A model generated the notes under the pieces. The model searched no databases, was not told the origin of the DNA, and was given only the letters and a program-made list of their open reading frames with translations. From Sulfuritalea sp. (GTDB taxonomy: Bacteria; Pseudomonadota; Gammaproteobacteria; Burkholderiales; Rhodocyclaceae), in NCBI GenBank assembly GCA_016710465.1, contig JADJVS010000014.1, forward strand, positions 1,240,001 to 1,304,000: DNA of 64,000 nt. Direction: 5' to 3'. The translations under genes were made by a program, and so were the position numbers. Positions within the stretch are counted from its first letter, which is position 1. The number at the start of each line of letters is the position of its first letter. Shown one piece after another: positions 17,678 to 26,830 of the stretch.

Positions 17678-19081
17678 TCAGAGGTGCTTGCGGGCCCGGT
17701 CGATCGCGGCACGCACCTGGGATGGCGCCGTGCCGCCGACGTGGTCGCGCGCGGCGAGGGAGCCGGCGACGGTCAGTACCGCGAACACATCTTCGCCGAT
17801 CAGCGCGGAGAATGCCCGCAACTCCGCCAGCGGCAAGTCGGCCAGATCACAGGCCTTGTCCTCGCAGGCGCGCACGGCGCGAGCCACGGCTTCGTGGGCA
17901 TCGCGGAAGGGCAGGCCCTTCTTGACCAGATAGTCGGCCAAATCGGTGGCCGTGGCGTGGCCCTGGCGCAGCGCGGCCGCCATGGCTTCCGGTTTGACAC
18001 GAATGCCGGGCACCATGTCGGCGAAGATGCGCAAGCTATCAACCAGGGTATCCGCCGTGTCGAACAGGGGCTCCTTGTCTTCCTGGTTATCCTTGTTGTA
18101 GGCCAGCGGCTGGCCCTTCATCAGCGTCAGCAATCCCATAAGGTGCCCGAACACCCTGCCGGTCTTGCCGCGCGCCAGTTCGGGTACGTCGGGATTCTTC
18201 TTCTGCGGCATGATCGAGGAGCCGGTGCAAAAGCGGTCGGCCAGGTCGATGAAGCCGACGCGCGGACTCATCCAGAGTATGAGTTCCTCGGAGAAGCGCG
18301 AGAGGTGGGTCATAGCCAAGGCGCCGGCGGAGCAGAACTCGATGGCGAAGTCGCGATCGGAGACCGCGTCCAGCGAATTTTCGCAAATGCCGTCGAAACC
18401 GAGTTCGCGGGCAACGAATTCACGGTCGATCGGAAAGGTCGTTCCCGCCAGCGCGGCGGCGCCGAGAGGCAGCCGATTGAGTCGGACGCGGCAGTCGGCG
18501 AATCGGCCGCGGTCACGGCCCAGCATTTCGACATAGGCCAGCAGATGGTGGCCGAAGGTCACTGGCTGCGCGACCTGAAGGTGGGTGAAGCCGGGCATGG
18601 GCGTGTCCGCCTGTGTCTCCGCCGCCGTGAGCAGGGCCTCCTGGAGATTGCGCAGCAACGGATCGATGACGTCGATGGTGTCGCGCAACCAGAGGCGGAT
18701 ATCGGTGGCGACCTGGTCGTTGCGCGAGCGGCCGGTATGCAGGCGCTTGCCGGCGTCGCCGACCAGGGCAGTAAGCCGCTTCTCGATGTTGAGATGAACA
18801 TCCTCGTCGTCGAGATTCCAGTTGAACGTGCCGCCTTCGATTTCGCCGACGATGGTCGCCATTCCGCGTTCGATTGCCGCGAGGTCGGCGGCGGCAATGA
18901 TGCCCTGGCGCGCCAGCATGCGCGCGTGCGCCAGCGAGCCGCGTATGTCCTGGCGCCACATCCGCTGATCGAAGAACACCGACGCCGTGTAGCGTTTGAC
19001 GAGATCGGAAACCGGTTCGGCGAAACGGCCGGACCAGGCGGTTTGCACCTCGGGAGACGGGAAGGATTGCGGGTCGGTCAT
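17678..19081 (-). CDS. argH: Argininosuccinate lyase
   Basis: 467 residues, full length. It splits argininosuccinate to arginine and fumarate, the last step of arginine synthesis. Signature GSSIMPQKKNP (the flexible catalytic loop with the active Ser) is intact, with HTGRSRNDQVATD and TPMPGFTHLQ upstream. The start MTDPQSFPSPEVQTAWSGRF fits the family; the frame remains open for another 1.1 kb upstream only because it is the shadow of ispB. The Ser/Thr kinase gene follows after 3 bp, so both may share a transcript. Confidence 0.97.
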   Translation of the reverse strand: MTDPQSFPSPEVQTAWSGRFAEPVSDLVKRYTASVFFDQRMWRQDIRGSLAHARMLARQGIIAAADLAAIERGMATIVGEIEGGTFNWNLDDEDVHLNIEKRLTALVGDAGKRLHTGRSRNDQVATDIRLWLRDTIDVIDPLLRNLQEALLTAAETQADTPMPGFTHLQVAQPVTFGHHLLAYVEMLGRDRGRFADCRVRLNRLPLGAAALAGTTFPIDREFVARELGFDGICENSLDAVSDRDFAIEFCSAGALAMTHLSRFSEELILWMSPRVGFIDLADRFCTGSSIMPQKKNPDVPELARGKTGRVFGHLMGLLTLMKGQPLAYNKDNQEDKEPLFDTADTLVDSLRIFADMVPGIRVKPEAMAAALRQGHATATDLADYLVKKGLPFRDAHEAVARAVRACEDKACDLADLPLAELRAFSALIGEDVFAVLTVAGSLAARDHVGGTAPSQVRAAIDRARKHL

Positions 19082-19354
19082 TGGAGTGTGGCGCGCACGC
19101 AGGGCGCGGCAAGAGTAGTGTGCTGGAGCAATCGCAAGTGGGGAAATCACTGGAAAATCAAAGTCAAGTGGCTTCCGGACTGACCCCGCAGTATACGGGA
19201 AAACAACTGGCCCACCCTCGGTCGAACGATGCGACGGGTGAGTATCCGTGTCGCCATTCGAACATTGACAAATTCGAATACCGCTACCGGCCCCGCGTTG
19301 ACGGCGCTTGACGTGCCGCCTAACATCGCCCCTTTGCCTCGCCGACAACGCGCC

Positions 19355-20323
19355 GTGAATATTGCCAGCCTGTACGCCCCGATTGCCAACGACATGAATG
19401 CCGTGGACGCGGTCGTTCGCGAACGCCTGCATTCCGAGGTGGTATTGGTGCGCCAGGTTGCGGAATACATAATTTCCGCCGGGGGCAAGCGCATGCGCCC
19501 GGCACTGGTGCTGCTTTCCGCCGGAGCTTGCGGGTATTCCGGGACGCGACATCACGAACTCGCGGCGGTGGTCGAGTTCATCCATACCGCGACGCTGTTG
19601 CATGACGACGTGGTCGACGAGTCTTCGTTGCGGCGCGGGCGAGATACCGCCAATGCCGTGTTCGGCAATCCGGCAAGCGTGCTGGTGGGGGATTTCCTCT
19701 ACTCGCGCGCCTTCCAGATCATGGTCGGGGTTGGCAGCATGCGCGTGATGCAGGTGCTGGCCGATGTCACCAACATCATCGCCGAGGGCGAGGTGCTGCA
19801 ACTTATGAACTGCCGCAACGCCGACATCGGCGTTGACGCCTACCTGCAGGTGATCCGTTACAAGACCGCCAAGCTGTTCGAGGCGGCGGGCCGCCTGGGG
19901 GCGATCCTCGGCGATGCCAGTGCCGAGGCCGAGGAGGCGCTTGCCGCCTACGGTACCCACATCGGCACCGCGTTCCAGTTGATCGACGATGTTCTCGACT
20001 ATTCGGGCAAGGAAGCGGAGACCGGCAAGCACCTGGGTGACGATCTCGCCGAGGGCAAGCCGACCTTGCCACTGATCCACGTGATCCAGCATGGCACGGC
20101 GGAACAGGCGGCATTGGTGCGCGGCGCGATCGAACAGGCCAGCGGCGACCGCTTTGCCGAAGTGCTGGCCGCCGTGCGTTCCAGCGGCGCCCTCGACGCC
20201 GCGCGCGCACATGGCGAGGCCGAGGCGGTGGTCGCCAAGTCGGCTCTGGCGGTGCTGCCGGATTCAAAGTTCCGCGAAACGCTGCTACAATTGGCGGACT
20301 TTGCCGTGCAACGGAGTTTTTGA
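19355..20323 (+). CDS. ispB: Octaprenyl diphosphate synthase
   Basis: 322 residues from a GTG, matching the E. coli protein in length. It elongates farnesyl diphosphate to the C40 (or similar) polyprenyl tail of ubiquinone. First aspartate motif DDVVD at residues 84-88 (TATLLHDDVVDESSLRRG), second in FQLIDDVLDYSG, and the GGKRMRP segment. The frame is open upstream to 19229, but that part has no similarity. It is divergent from argH with about 270 bp between them. Chain length cannot be decided from sequence alone. Confidence 0.92.
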   Translation: MNIASLYAPIANDMNAVDAVVRERLHSEVVLVRQVAEYIISAGGKRMRPALVLLSAGACGYSGTRHHELAAVVEFIHTATLLHDDVVDESSLRRGRDTANAVFGNPASVLVGDFLYSRAFQIMVGVGSMRVMQVLADVTNIIAEGEVLQLMNCRNADIGVDAYLQVIRYKTAKLFEAAGRLGAILGDASAEAEEALAAYGTHIGTAFQLIDDVLDYSGKEAETGKHLGDDLAEGKPTLPLIHVIQHGTAEQAALVRGAIEQASGDRFAEVLAAVRSSGALDAARAHGEAEAVVAKSALAVLPDSKFRETLLQLADFAVQRSF

Positions 20324-20409
20324 TTGCCGCAATGTTTGCAAGGATGACCCTTCGGGCCAAATTCACCGGCCTGTTCCCGCAATGTCAATCCTTGCCACCA
20401 GCCTGCCAT

Positions 20410-20486
<77 letters not shown>

Positions 20487-20509
20487 GCTTTCCAACGGGA
20501 GCTGAGCGC

Positions 20510-20725
20510 ATGGCCAAGTTCCTCCTGTTTCTCGTGGTCATCGCGGTGATTTATTTTGTCGTCCGCGCCTCCAATCGCCGCAACAAGCCGCCTGCCGCGA
20601 CGGCGACCGAGTCCATGGTGCGTTGCGCCCATTGTGGTGTTCATTTCCCCGGTGCGGAAGCCGTGAGCGGGGATGGCGGCGACTATTGCTGCGAGGCACA
20701 TCGGCGCCTGGGGCCCGGGCCTTGA
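20510..20725 (+). CDS. PP0621-family small membrane-anchored zinc-ribbon-like protein
   Basis: 71 residues. One N-terminal membrane helix (KFLLFLVVIAVIYFVV) is followed by a basic linker and a four-ligand metal-binding pattern: CAHCGVHFP, then YCCEAH. Proteins of this size and pattern, often called PP0621 family, sit immediately before pilS in many betaproteobacteria and gammaproteobacteria, but their role is not known to me. The stop overlaps the pilS start (TTGA), implying co-translation and perhaps a link to PilS sensing. GGGAGC precedes the ATG at a suitable distance. Confidence 0.85.
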   Translation: MAKFLLFLVVIAVIYFVVRASNRRNKPPAATATESMVRCAHCGVHFPGAEAVSGDGGDYCCEAHRRLGPGP

Positions 20726-22308
20726 GCCCTGATCTCGACGCGGCGTGGGAGCAGGACGCGACCGACTCGTTCTGGCGCTCGCTCTGGTACTTCTCGATCT
20801 ATCGATTTGCCATCGCGATACTTTTCTTCGCCGCGGCCATGATTTTCGGCGACACGATCAGTCTTGGCGCGCAGGACGCGCGCCTGTTCGGACGGACGGC
20901 GGCTGTCTACCTGCTGGCGGCGACGGGCCTTCTGGTGAGCCTGCTGTTGCGTCCGCGCTATTTCAATCTGCAGCTCTCGATTCAGGTCGCCATCGATATC
21001 CTGGCGCTTACCGTGATGATGTTCGCCAGCGGCGGACAGAAGAGCGGCATCGCCGTGTTGCTGCTCGTCGTCGTTGCCGGGGCCGGCCTGGTCGGGCAAG
21101 GCCGCATGACTTTGTTTTATGCTGCCCTGGCGTCGGTGGCGATGCTGCTGGAGGAGAGCTGGCGTGCGTTGACCCGCGAAGCGGACCCGGCGGACTTCGT
21201 GCGTACCGGGATGATTTGCATCGCCTTCTTCGGCACCGCGATCGTTGCCCGCCTGCTGGCCCGGCGCGTCGTTGCCAACGAAAAGTTGGCGAGCGAGCGA
21301 GGCCGGCAGCTTGCGGACCAGTTGCGCGTCAGCGAGCGGATCATCCGCGACATGGATGACGGCGTTCTGGTGGTGGACAGCGAAGGCCAGGTCCGGTTGC
21401 GGAACCCGCGCGCCGCGCGGATGCTGGATTCCAGGGTGGAGGCGGATGGCGGGCTTGGCGTGCTCTCCGAGGCGCTGCTGGAACGCTTCCGGCAATGGCG
21501 ACAGCAATCCGCCGAGGTCGTCGAGATGCTGCGCCAGCCGGGACGCCCTCCGTTACGCGTGCGTTACCTGCCGTCCGCCGAGGCCGGTGGGCATTCGCTG
21601 ATCTATCTAGAGGACATGGAGCGTGTGCAAGCCCAGGCGCAACAGATGAAACTTGCCGCATTGGGGCGCCTGACGGCCAACATGGCGCACGAAATCCGGA
21701 ATCCCCTGGCGGCGATCAGCCATGCCGCCGAACTGCTGGCGGAAGAGGAGCGCGATCCCTTGCACCAGCGGCTCGGCCGCATCATTCACGACAATACCCA
21801 GCGACTCAACCGCCTGGTCACCGAGGTACTCGAACTTGGCCGTCGCGATCGCGCGCACCCTGAAACCTTGCACTGGTCCACCTTCCTCGCCGGATTCCTT
21901 GACGAGCTTGCCCTGCACGATCCTTCGGCGGCGCGAAGGATAGTTGTCGGTGGCGACGATGTCGAATTGCAGTTTGATCGCGGGCACCTGTACCGCGTGC
22001 TGTGGAACCTTCTGGCCAACGCCTTGCGTCATGCCGGCGCGGACGACGGCGCGGTCCGCCTCGAGGCGAGGGCGGCGGCCGACGAACGCATGGTCGAGTT
22101 GTTTGTCATCGATGACGGTCCGGGCGTCGATGAAGTCTCGCGCGGGCAGGTGTTCGAGCCCTTTTTCACCACCCATGGCGCCGGCACCGGCCTCGGGTTG
22201 TATATTGCGCGCGAGCTTTGCGAGGCCAGCGGCGCCAGCCTCGAATTGCTCGACGCGGGCCCCGGAGCCCATTTCCGCATTCGCGCCGAGGGCCGGATAT
22301 GTCGCTGA
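20722..22308 (+). CDS. pilS: PilS, membrane sensor histidine kinase for type IV pili
   Basis: 528 residues from a TTG overlapping the upstream stop. About six membrane helices lie in the first 180 residues, then a PAS-like linker (IRDMDDGVLVVDSEGQVRLR), and the HisKA box NMAHEIRNPLAAISHAAELL with phosphoacceptor His323. The ATPase part has NLLANALRHA, VIDDGPGVDE and THGAGTGLGLYIARELCE. In Pseudomonas PilS senses pilin in the membrane and controls PilR. Here pilR overlaps its end by 10 bp, and the expected target, a sigma-54 pilin promoter, is 11 kb upstream. Confidence 0.92.
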   Translation: MSPDLDAAWEQDATDSFWRSLWYFSIYRFAIAILFFAAAMIFGDTISLGAQDARLFGRTAAVYLLAATGLLVSLLLRPRYFNLQLSIQVAIDILALTVMMFASGGQKSGIAVLLLVVVAGAGLVGQGRMTLFYAALASVAMLLEESWRALTREADPADFVRTGMICIAFFGTAIVARLLARRVVANEKLASERGRQLADQLRVSERIIRDMDDGVLVVDSEGQVRLRNPRAARMLDSRVEADGGLGVLSEALLERFRQWRQQSAEVVEMLRQPGRPPLRVRYLPSAEAGGHSLIYLEDMERVQAQAQQMKLAALGRLTANMAHEIRNPLAAISHAAELLAEEERDPLHQRLGRIIHDNTQRLNRLVTEVLELGRRDRAHPETLHWSTFLAGFLDELALHDPSAARRIVVGGDDVELQFDRGHLYRVLWNLLANALRHAGADDGAVRLEARAAADERMVELFVIDDGPGVDEVSRGQVFEPFFTTHGAGTGLGLYIARELCEASGASLELLDAGPGAHFRIRAEGRICR

Positions 22309-23666
22309 AGACCGAGAAACGATCGCGCGTGCGCGGCGAAGCCACCCGTGTGCTGGTGGTTGATGACGAAGCCGACATTCGCGAGCTGCTCGATCTGACG
22401 CTGGCGCGAATGGGCCTGCAGACGGCGTGCGCGGGATCGCTGGCGGAGGCGCGCGCACTACTCGCCGGGCAACGCTTCCAGCTTTGCCTGACCGACATGC
22501 GCCTGCCCGACGGGCTTGGTCTGGAGCTGGTGCGTCACATCGCCGAGAGCGTCCCCGATCTTCCCGTGGCGGTGATCACCGCCCATGGCAGCGCCGAGAA
22601 CGCCGTGTCGGCACTCAAGGCCGGAGCGTTCGACTACATTGCCAAGCCGGTGTCGCTGGACCAGTTGCGCGGCATCGTCAAGTCGGCATTGGACCTGCCG
22701 GGTTCGGATCCCGCGGCCGAGCGCAATGTCGATTCCGGCTTGCTGGGCGAGTCGCCGGCGATTGCCCTGGTCCGCGGCTTGATCGATCGTGTTTCGCGCA
22801 GCCAGGCCCCGGTACACATTACCGGCGAGTCGGGCAGCGGCAAGGAACTCGCGGCCAGGTTGATCCATCGGCTGGGTCCAAGGCGGGATAAAGCGTTCGT
22901 TGCGGTGAACTGCGGCGCAATTCCCGAAAACCTGATGGAAAGCGAATTCTTCGGCTACCGCAAGGGCGCATTCACCGGTGCGGGCGACGACCGGCACGGC
23001 TTCTTCCAGGCCGCCGACGGCGGCACGCTGTTCCTTGACGAAGTGGCCGAACTTCCCTTGCTGATGCAGGTGAAGCTCCTGCGCGCGATCCAGGAAAAGC
23101 GTGTGCGCCAGGTCGGCGCCACTTCCGAGGAAGCCGTGGATGTGCGACTGATTTGCGCCACCCACCAGAATCTGAAGCTTTTGGTGGAGCAAGGGCGCTT
23201 TCGCCAGGATCTGTTCTACCGCCTGAACGTGATCGAGCTCCGGATGCCTGCCTTGCGCGAGTGTCGCGAGGACATCCCGGCACTGGCCCGCCACATACTG
23301 AACCGCTTGTCCCTTTCGGCTGGCCGTCCCCCGCCGCCGCTTGCCATCGAGGCGCTCGCCGCCTTGCAGGACTATTCCTTCCCCGGCAATGTGCGCGAGT
23401 TGGAGAACGTCCTGGAGCGGGCTCTGGCCCTGATGGGGGGGGAGTGCATCGAGGCCGAGGATCTGAACCTGGTTCCCGCGCCGACGGCCGGAAGCGCATC
23501 CGTCGCGGCGGGATCGCTGCAGGACCTGCTCGACCAGGTGGAGCGGCAGGCGATCCTCGATGCGCTCAAGCAGGCCAATGGCAACAGGACGGCGGCGGCT
23601 CGCCTGTTGGGTGTGACCTTCCGCTCGATGCGGTATCGCATGGCGCGGCTCAATCTGAACGATTGA
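22299..23666 (+). CDS. pilR: PilR, sigma-54-dependent response regulator
   Basis: 455 residues in three domains. The receiver (about 16-130) has VVDDEAD and phospho-acceptor Asp66 in LCLTDMRLPDG. The AAA+ domain (about 150-385) has GESGSGKELAARLIH, the sigma-54-contacting loop KGAFTGA, and GGTLFLDEV. The Fis-type helix-turn-helix at the end is NGNRTAAARLLGVTFRSMRY. NtrC-family activator of pilin transcription. The ATG lies inside the end of pilS, with no gap between sensor and regulator. Confidence 0.94.
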   Translation: MSLKTEKRSRVRGEATRVLVVDDEADIRELLDLTLARMGLQTACAGSLAEARALLAGQRFQLCLTDMRLPDGLGLELVRHIAESVPDLPVAVITAHGSAENAVSALKAGAFDYIAKPVSLDQLRGIVKSALDLPGSDPAAERNVDSGLLGESPAIALVRGLIDRVSRSQAPVHITGESGSGKELAARLIHRLGPRRDKAFVAVNCGAIPENLMESEFFGYRKGAFTGAGDDRHGFFQAADGGTLFLDEVAELPLLMQVKLLRAIQEKRVRQVGATSEEAVDVRLICATHQNLKLLVEQGRFRQDLFYRLNVIELRMPALRECREDIPALARHILNRLSLSAGRPPPPLAIEALAALQDYSFPGNVRELENVLERALALMGGECIEAEDLNLVPAPTAGSASVAAGSLQDLLDQVERQAILDALKQANGNRTAAARLLGVTFRSMRYRMARLNLND

Positions 23667-24214
23667 CCCGGACGGTGGCGACGGACGACGATACGGGCTG
23701 GCTAGCCACCGCAAGGCGCGAACCATCGCCCAACCGCGACGCACGGCCGCCCGGCGCCGCGGTTGATCTGATTGTCATCCACGCCATTTCCCTGCCGCCG
23801 AATGAGTTTGGCGGCCCGGGGATCATCGAGTTGTTTACCAACCGGCTTGATCCCGGAGCGCATCCCTACTATGCCTCGATCCATGGATTGAAGGTCTCCG
23901 CGCATTTTCTGATCCGGCGCGACGGCGAGCTGATCCAGTTCGTCTCCTGCGCGGATCGGGCGTGGCATGCCGGTGTCTCGTCGTGGCGAGGGCGGGCGGC
24001 ATGCAACGATTTTTCGCTCGGAATAGAACTCGAAGGCTGCGACAGCGCGGCATTCACCGATGCCCAGTACCGGGCGCTGATCGCGCTGCTTGACGAATTG
24101 CGCGGCCGCCATCCCATCGTGGACGTCGTCGGGCATGACGATGTCGCGCCGGGGCGCAAGACCGATCCCGGGCCGTGCTTCGACTGGAAGCGCCTGCGCG
24201 ACTCGCGAAGCTGA
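23663..24214 (+). CDS. ampD: AmpD, 1,6-anhydro-N-acetylmuramyl-L-alanine amidase
   Basis: About 183 residues. It cuts the stem peptide from anhydromuropeptides in the cytoplasm during cell-wall recycling. Zinc ligands are the His in LIVIHAISLPP, and the His and Asp of VVGHDDVAPGRKTDPGPCFDW; GWLATARREPSPNRDARP is the characteristic AmpD N-terminus. The start is uncertain: a TTG overlapping the pilR stop (TTGA) or a GTG four codons in; no ATG is present before the conserved region. No ampR or beta-lactamase gene is adjacent. Confidence 0.92.
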   Translation: MTRTVATDDDTGWLATARREPSPNRDARPPGAAVDLIVIHAISLPPNEFGGPGIIELFTNRLDPGAHPYYASIHGLKVSAHFLIRRDGELIQFVSCADRAWHAGVSSWRGRAACNDFSLGIELEGCDSAAFTDAQYRALIALLDELRGRHPIVDVVGHDDVAPGRKTDPGPCFDWKRLRDSRS

Positions 24215-24811
24215 GTGTTGCCCGCGCCCGTCGTTTTTTTGCACAGGCGAAAGAAAATGCTTGCAGTCAAAAAAATGACCTACTACAATTAGTTCAAATT
24301 AGCAGGTGACCCACTAGATATAGTAGGTCGCATCGCAAACGGATGACACCGGCTCCTGGAACGAAGTCTTGCCGGGCGTCATGCGGATACGACAAAACAG
24401 GAGATCAGGATGCAGGAGGACTCGGGCAGCCGCATGATCGATTCAGCCGGTTTGGCCCTTTCCGCTTTGACGGATCCATGTCCCCTGCACTGCCCTTCGT
24501 CGAATTGTTCAAGTGCTTCGTATCGCGGGCGGGTTGCCGGCGAGGTGACGCGCGCGGCGCGCCGTGAATCGATTGGTCCGGTGTGGTGGGGCGCAAGCCT
24601 TGTCGGTGGCTGGGTTGCGCGCGCCGCTTGATGATATTTGCATTCGTTTGCGTTTGTCATTGCGTGTTTTAAAACGAAGTGATGGACGGTTAAACGCGAG
24701 GAATTCGTCGCTTCGATCTTGTCGGGGCGTTGGATAATCCGTGCTAACCCAGACGGGTTGCAGTAAATGTAGTGGTGGTTCTTTCCTGTTAATTTGTCAA
24801 GGAGGTTCAAC
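24215..24811 (+). other. Long non-coding stretch with a promoter and an operator-like inverted repeat
   Basis: No convincing gene is seen in these 597 bp. A sigma-70-type promoter (TTGCAG, 17-base spacer, TACAAT; 24261-24289) is overlapped by GACCTACTA, whose exact complement TAGTAGGTC lies at 24321-24329, just past the predicted start site. A 10-bp palindrome GTTTTAAAAC stands at 24665. If the promoter drives the histone-like gene, the leader would exceed 500 nt; a small RNA ending earlier is the alternative. The part nearest the gene is more A+T-rich than the surroundings and ends in a very strong AAGGAGG ribosome site. Confidence 0.5.
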
Positions 24812-25429
24812 ATGGCTGAAGAAGCTAAAGCCAAGAAGCCGGTCGCAAAGAAGGCTGCGGCCAAGCCCGCCGCTAAGAAAGCTGCGGCCCCGAAGAAGCC
24901 TGCTGCCAAGAAGCCGGCTGTGAAGAAGGCTGCTGCCAAGCCGGCGGCGAAGAAGCCTGCTGCCAAGAAACCGGCGGCGAAGAAGGCTGCTGCCAAGCCG
25001 GCGGCGAAGAAGCCTGCTGCCAAGAAGCCGGCGGCTAAGAAGGCTGCACCGAAGAAGCCTGCTGCAAAGAAGGCTGCACCGAAGAAGGCTGCCGCGAAGA
25101 AGCCGGCGGCGAAGAAGGCCGCACCGAAGAAGGCTGCTGCGAAAAAGCCCGCTGCCAAGAAGCCCGCTGCCAAGAAGCCTGCCGCGAAGAAGCCCGCTGC
25201 CAAGAAGCCTGCCGCGAAGAAGCCCGCTGCCAAGAAGCCCGCCGCGAAGAAGCCTGCGGCGAAGAAGCCTGCTGCGAAGCCGGCCGCCAAGCCGGCAGCG
25301 AAAAAGGCCGCACCGAAGAAGGCCGCTGCCAAGCCCGCTGCCGCTCCTTCGACCGCTGCCGCTCCTGGCATCAAGTCCTCGCTGAACCCGGCTGCCGCCT
25401 GGCCGTTCCCCACCGGCTCCCGTCCCTGA
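24812..25429 (+). CDS. Histone H1-like Lys/Ala/Pro-rich DNA-binding protein
   Basis: 205 residues, almost entirely tandem KKPAAKKAA/KKPAAKKPA units, the composition of the AlgP/BphP/H1-like proteins of beta- and gammaproteobacteria, which resemble the C-terminal tail of eukaryotic histone H1. It begins MAEEAKAKKPVAKKAAAKPA and leaves the repeat only for a short tail (GIKSSLNPAAAWPFPTGSRP). Such proteins bind and bend DNA without sequence specificity. The underlying DNA is a chain of near-identical 15-bp units, so copy number may vary among strains. An AAGGAGG site six bases before the ATG suggests high expression; a terminator follows. Confidence 0.9.
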   Translation: MAEEAKAKKPVAKKAAAKPAAKKAAAPKKPAAKKPAVKKAAAKPAAKKPAAKKPAAKKAAAKPAAKKPAAKKPAAKKAAPKKPAAKKAAPKKAAAKKPAAKKAAPKKAAAKKPAAKKPAAKKPAAKKPAAKKPAAKKPAAKKPAAKKPAAKKPAAKPAAKPAAKKAAPKKAAAKPAAAPSTAAAPGIKSSLNPAAAWPFPTGSRP

Positions 25430-25487
25430 CGGAAGCGGAGCCCCGCCTTCAGTCCTCCGGGATTGAACGCGGGGTTCGGTGGTCTGC

Positions 25488-25525
25488 AAACGCGTGCCGC
25501 ATCTTGGGTACGCGTTTTCTTTTTT
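25488..25525 (+). terminator. Rho-independent terminator after the histone-like gene
   Basis: An 11-bp stem, AAACGCGTGCC with GGTACGCGTTT (one G-T mismatch), followed by TTTTCTTTTTT. It lies about 60 bp after the stop. Confidence 0.85.
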
Positions 25526-25596
25526 CCGAACGGCGAATGTCGCCGGACTTGCAGATCGGCATTCGGCGAAATGGCTGCCGCTGAATTTGAATCGAT

Positions 25597-26751
25597 TCAG
25601 GCGAGCAGCTTTTCCATCCGCGCCAGTCCTTCGGCGATCCTGGCCTGCTCCACCGTATATGCAAATCGCATGTGGCGGCGAGGCTCGTTGCTACCGAAGT
25701 CCAGCCCCGGCGTGGCCGCAACACCTGCGTCGGCGAGCAATCTCTCCGCCAGGATCCTGCTGTCCGGGCCAAGTTGGCTGCTGTCGGTGTAAATATAGAA
25801 GGCGCCCCGAGGTTGCGCCGCGACGCCAAAGCCAAGCCGTTCGAGCCCCGGCAGCATAAGGTCGCGGCGGGCCTGGAATTCGCGGCGCCGGTGTTCGAAA
25901 ATGGCGATCGTCGCGGGATGGAAGGCCGCCAGCGCCGCATGCTGGGCCAGGGTCGACGGAGCGATGTAAAGGTTCTGCGCAAGCTTTTCGATTTCCCGCA
26001 CATGGCGCTCGGGGGCGACCAGCCAGCCCAGGCGCCAGCCGGTCATGCCGAAGTACTTGGAGAAGCTGTTGATGACGAATACCTCGTTGTCCAGCGCCAG
26101 CGCCGTATCGGCTTCAAAGCCGTAGGTCAGGCCGTGATAGATCTCGTCGACCACCAGGTTGCCACCGCGGTCGGCAATGGCGGCGGACAATTCGGCCAGC
26201 CTCAATTGGGGAACCACGGCGCCTGTCGGATTCGCCGGAGACGCAACCAGCAGGCCCCGGGTGTTCCGGCCCCAGGCGGACGCCAGCGCATCCGCGGTTG
26301 GCTGAAAGTCTGAGTCCGCATTCACCGGCAGCGAGACCGGCGTCCCCTCGAGCAAGCGCAGGAAGTGCCGGTTGCAGGGGTAGCCCGGATCGGGCAGCAG
26401 CCACTCATCGCCGGGATTGACCAGCACGCCCAAGGCCAGCAGCAGCGCGCCCGATGCGCCGGCCGTGACAACGATGCGTGACGACGGTACATCGAGGCCG
26501 TAGCGCTGCCGGTAAAAGCCGCTGATGGCTTCGCGCAGTTGCGGCAGCCCCAAGGCGGCGGTGTAGTGCACGTGGCCGCCGCGCAGGAACTCCTGTCCCG
26601 CCACGAGTATCGGCTCGGCGGTAGCGAAGTCCGGTTCGCCAACCTCGAAATGGATGACCGAGCGTCCGGCCGCCTCCAGGGCCGCCGCCTTGGCCATCAG
26701 TTCCATGACATGGAAGGGGGCGATGTCCTTCATCCGCGAGGCAAGCTTCAT
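25597..26751 (-). CDS. Pyridoxal-phosphate-dependent class I/II aminotransferase
   Basis: 384 residues with the fold-type I aminotransferase plan: HFEVGEPDF near the start, GGHVHYTAALGLPQLREAI, SPANPTGAVV, VDEIYHGLTY, the PLP lysine in INSFSKYFGMTGWRLGW, and the C-terminal substrate Arg in RRHMRFAYT. The family transfers amino groups between amino acids and 2-oxo acids; aspartate or aromatic substrates are possible and cannot be told apart here. It stands alone between a terminator and pckG, both outward neighbours being separate units. Confidence 0.87.
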   Translation of the reverse strand: MKLASRMKDIAPFHVMELMAKAAALEAAGRSVIHFEVGEPDFATAEPILVAGQEFLRGGHVHYTAALGLPQLREAISGFYRQRYGLDVPSSRIVVTAGASGALLLALGVLVNPGDEWLLPDPGYPCNRHFLRLLEGTPVSLPVNADSDFQPTADALASAWGRNTRGLLVASPANPTGAVVPQLRLAELSAAIADRGGNLVVDEIYHGLTYGFEADTALALDNEVFVINSFSKYFGMTGWRLGWLVAPERHVREIEKLAQNLYIAPSTLAQHAALAAFHPATIAIFEHRRREFQARRDLMLPGLERLGFGVAAQPRGAFYIYTDSSQLGPDSRILAERLLADAGVAATPGLDFGSNEPRRHMRFAYTVEQARIAEGLARMEKLLA

Positions 26752-26801
26752 TTACCGCTCCAAAATGACAACGGCCGCCGTGCGCGAGGCAGGGCGGCCG
26801 C

Positions 26802-26830
26802 AAATCGGCGTGTCGTCTGCGCCGACTCTT
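26802..26830 (+). repeat. Dispersed repeat copy overlapping the pckG stop codon
   Basis: Second self-complementary variant (TCGGCGTG ... CGCCGACTCTT). Its last bases form part of the pckG TAA stop codon read on the minus strand. Confidence 0.7.

Noticed and set aside
24343..24567. 74-codon reading frame upstream of the histone-like gene
   Set aside because: No ribosome site, no family resemblance and atypical composition; not counted as a gene.
24812..25330. CRISPR-like regular repeats
   Set aside because: Units are contiguous 15-bp codon repeats in one reading frame with no spacers; they code the histone-like protein.
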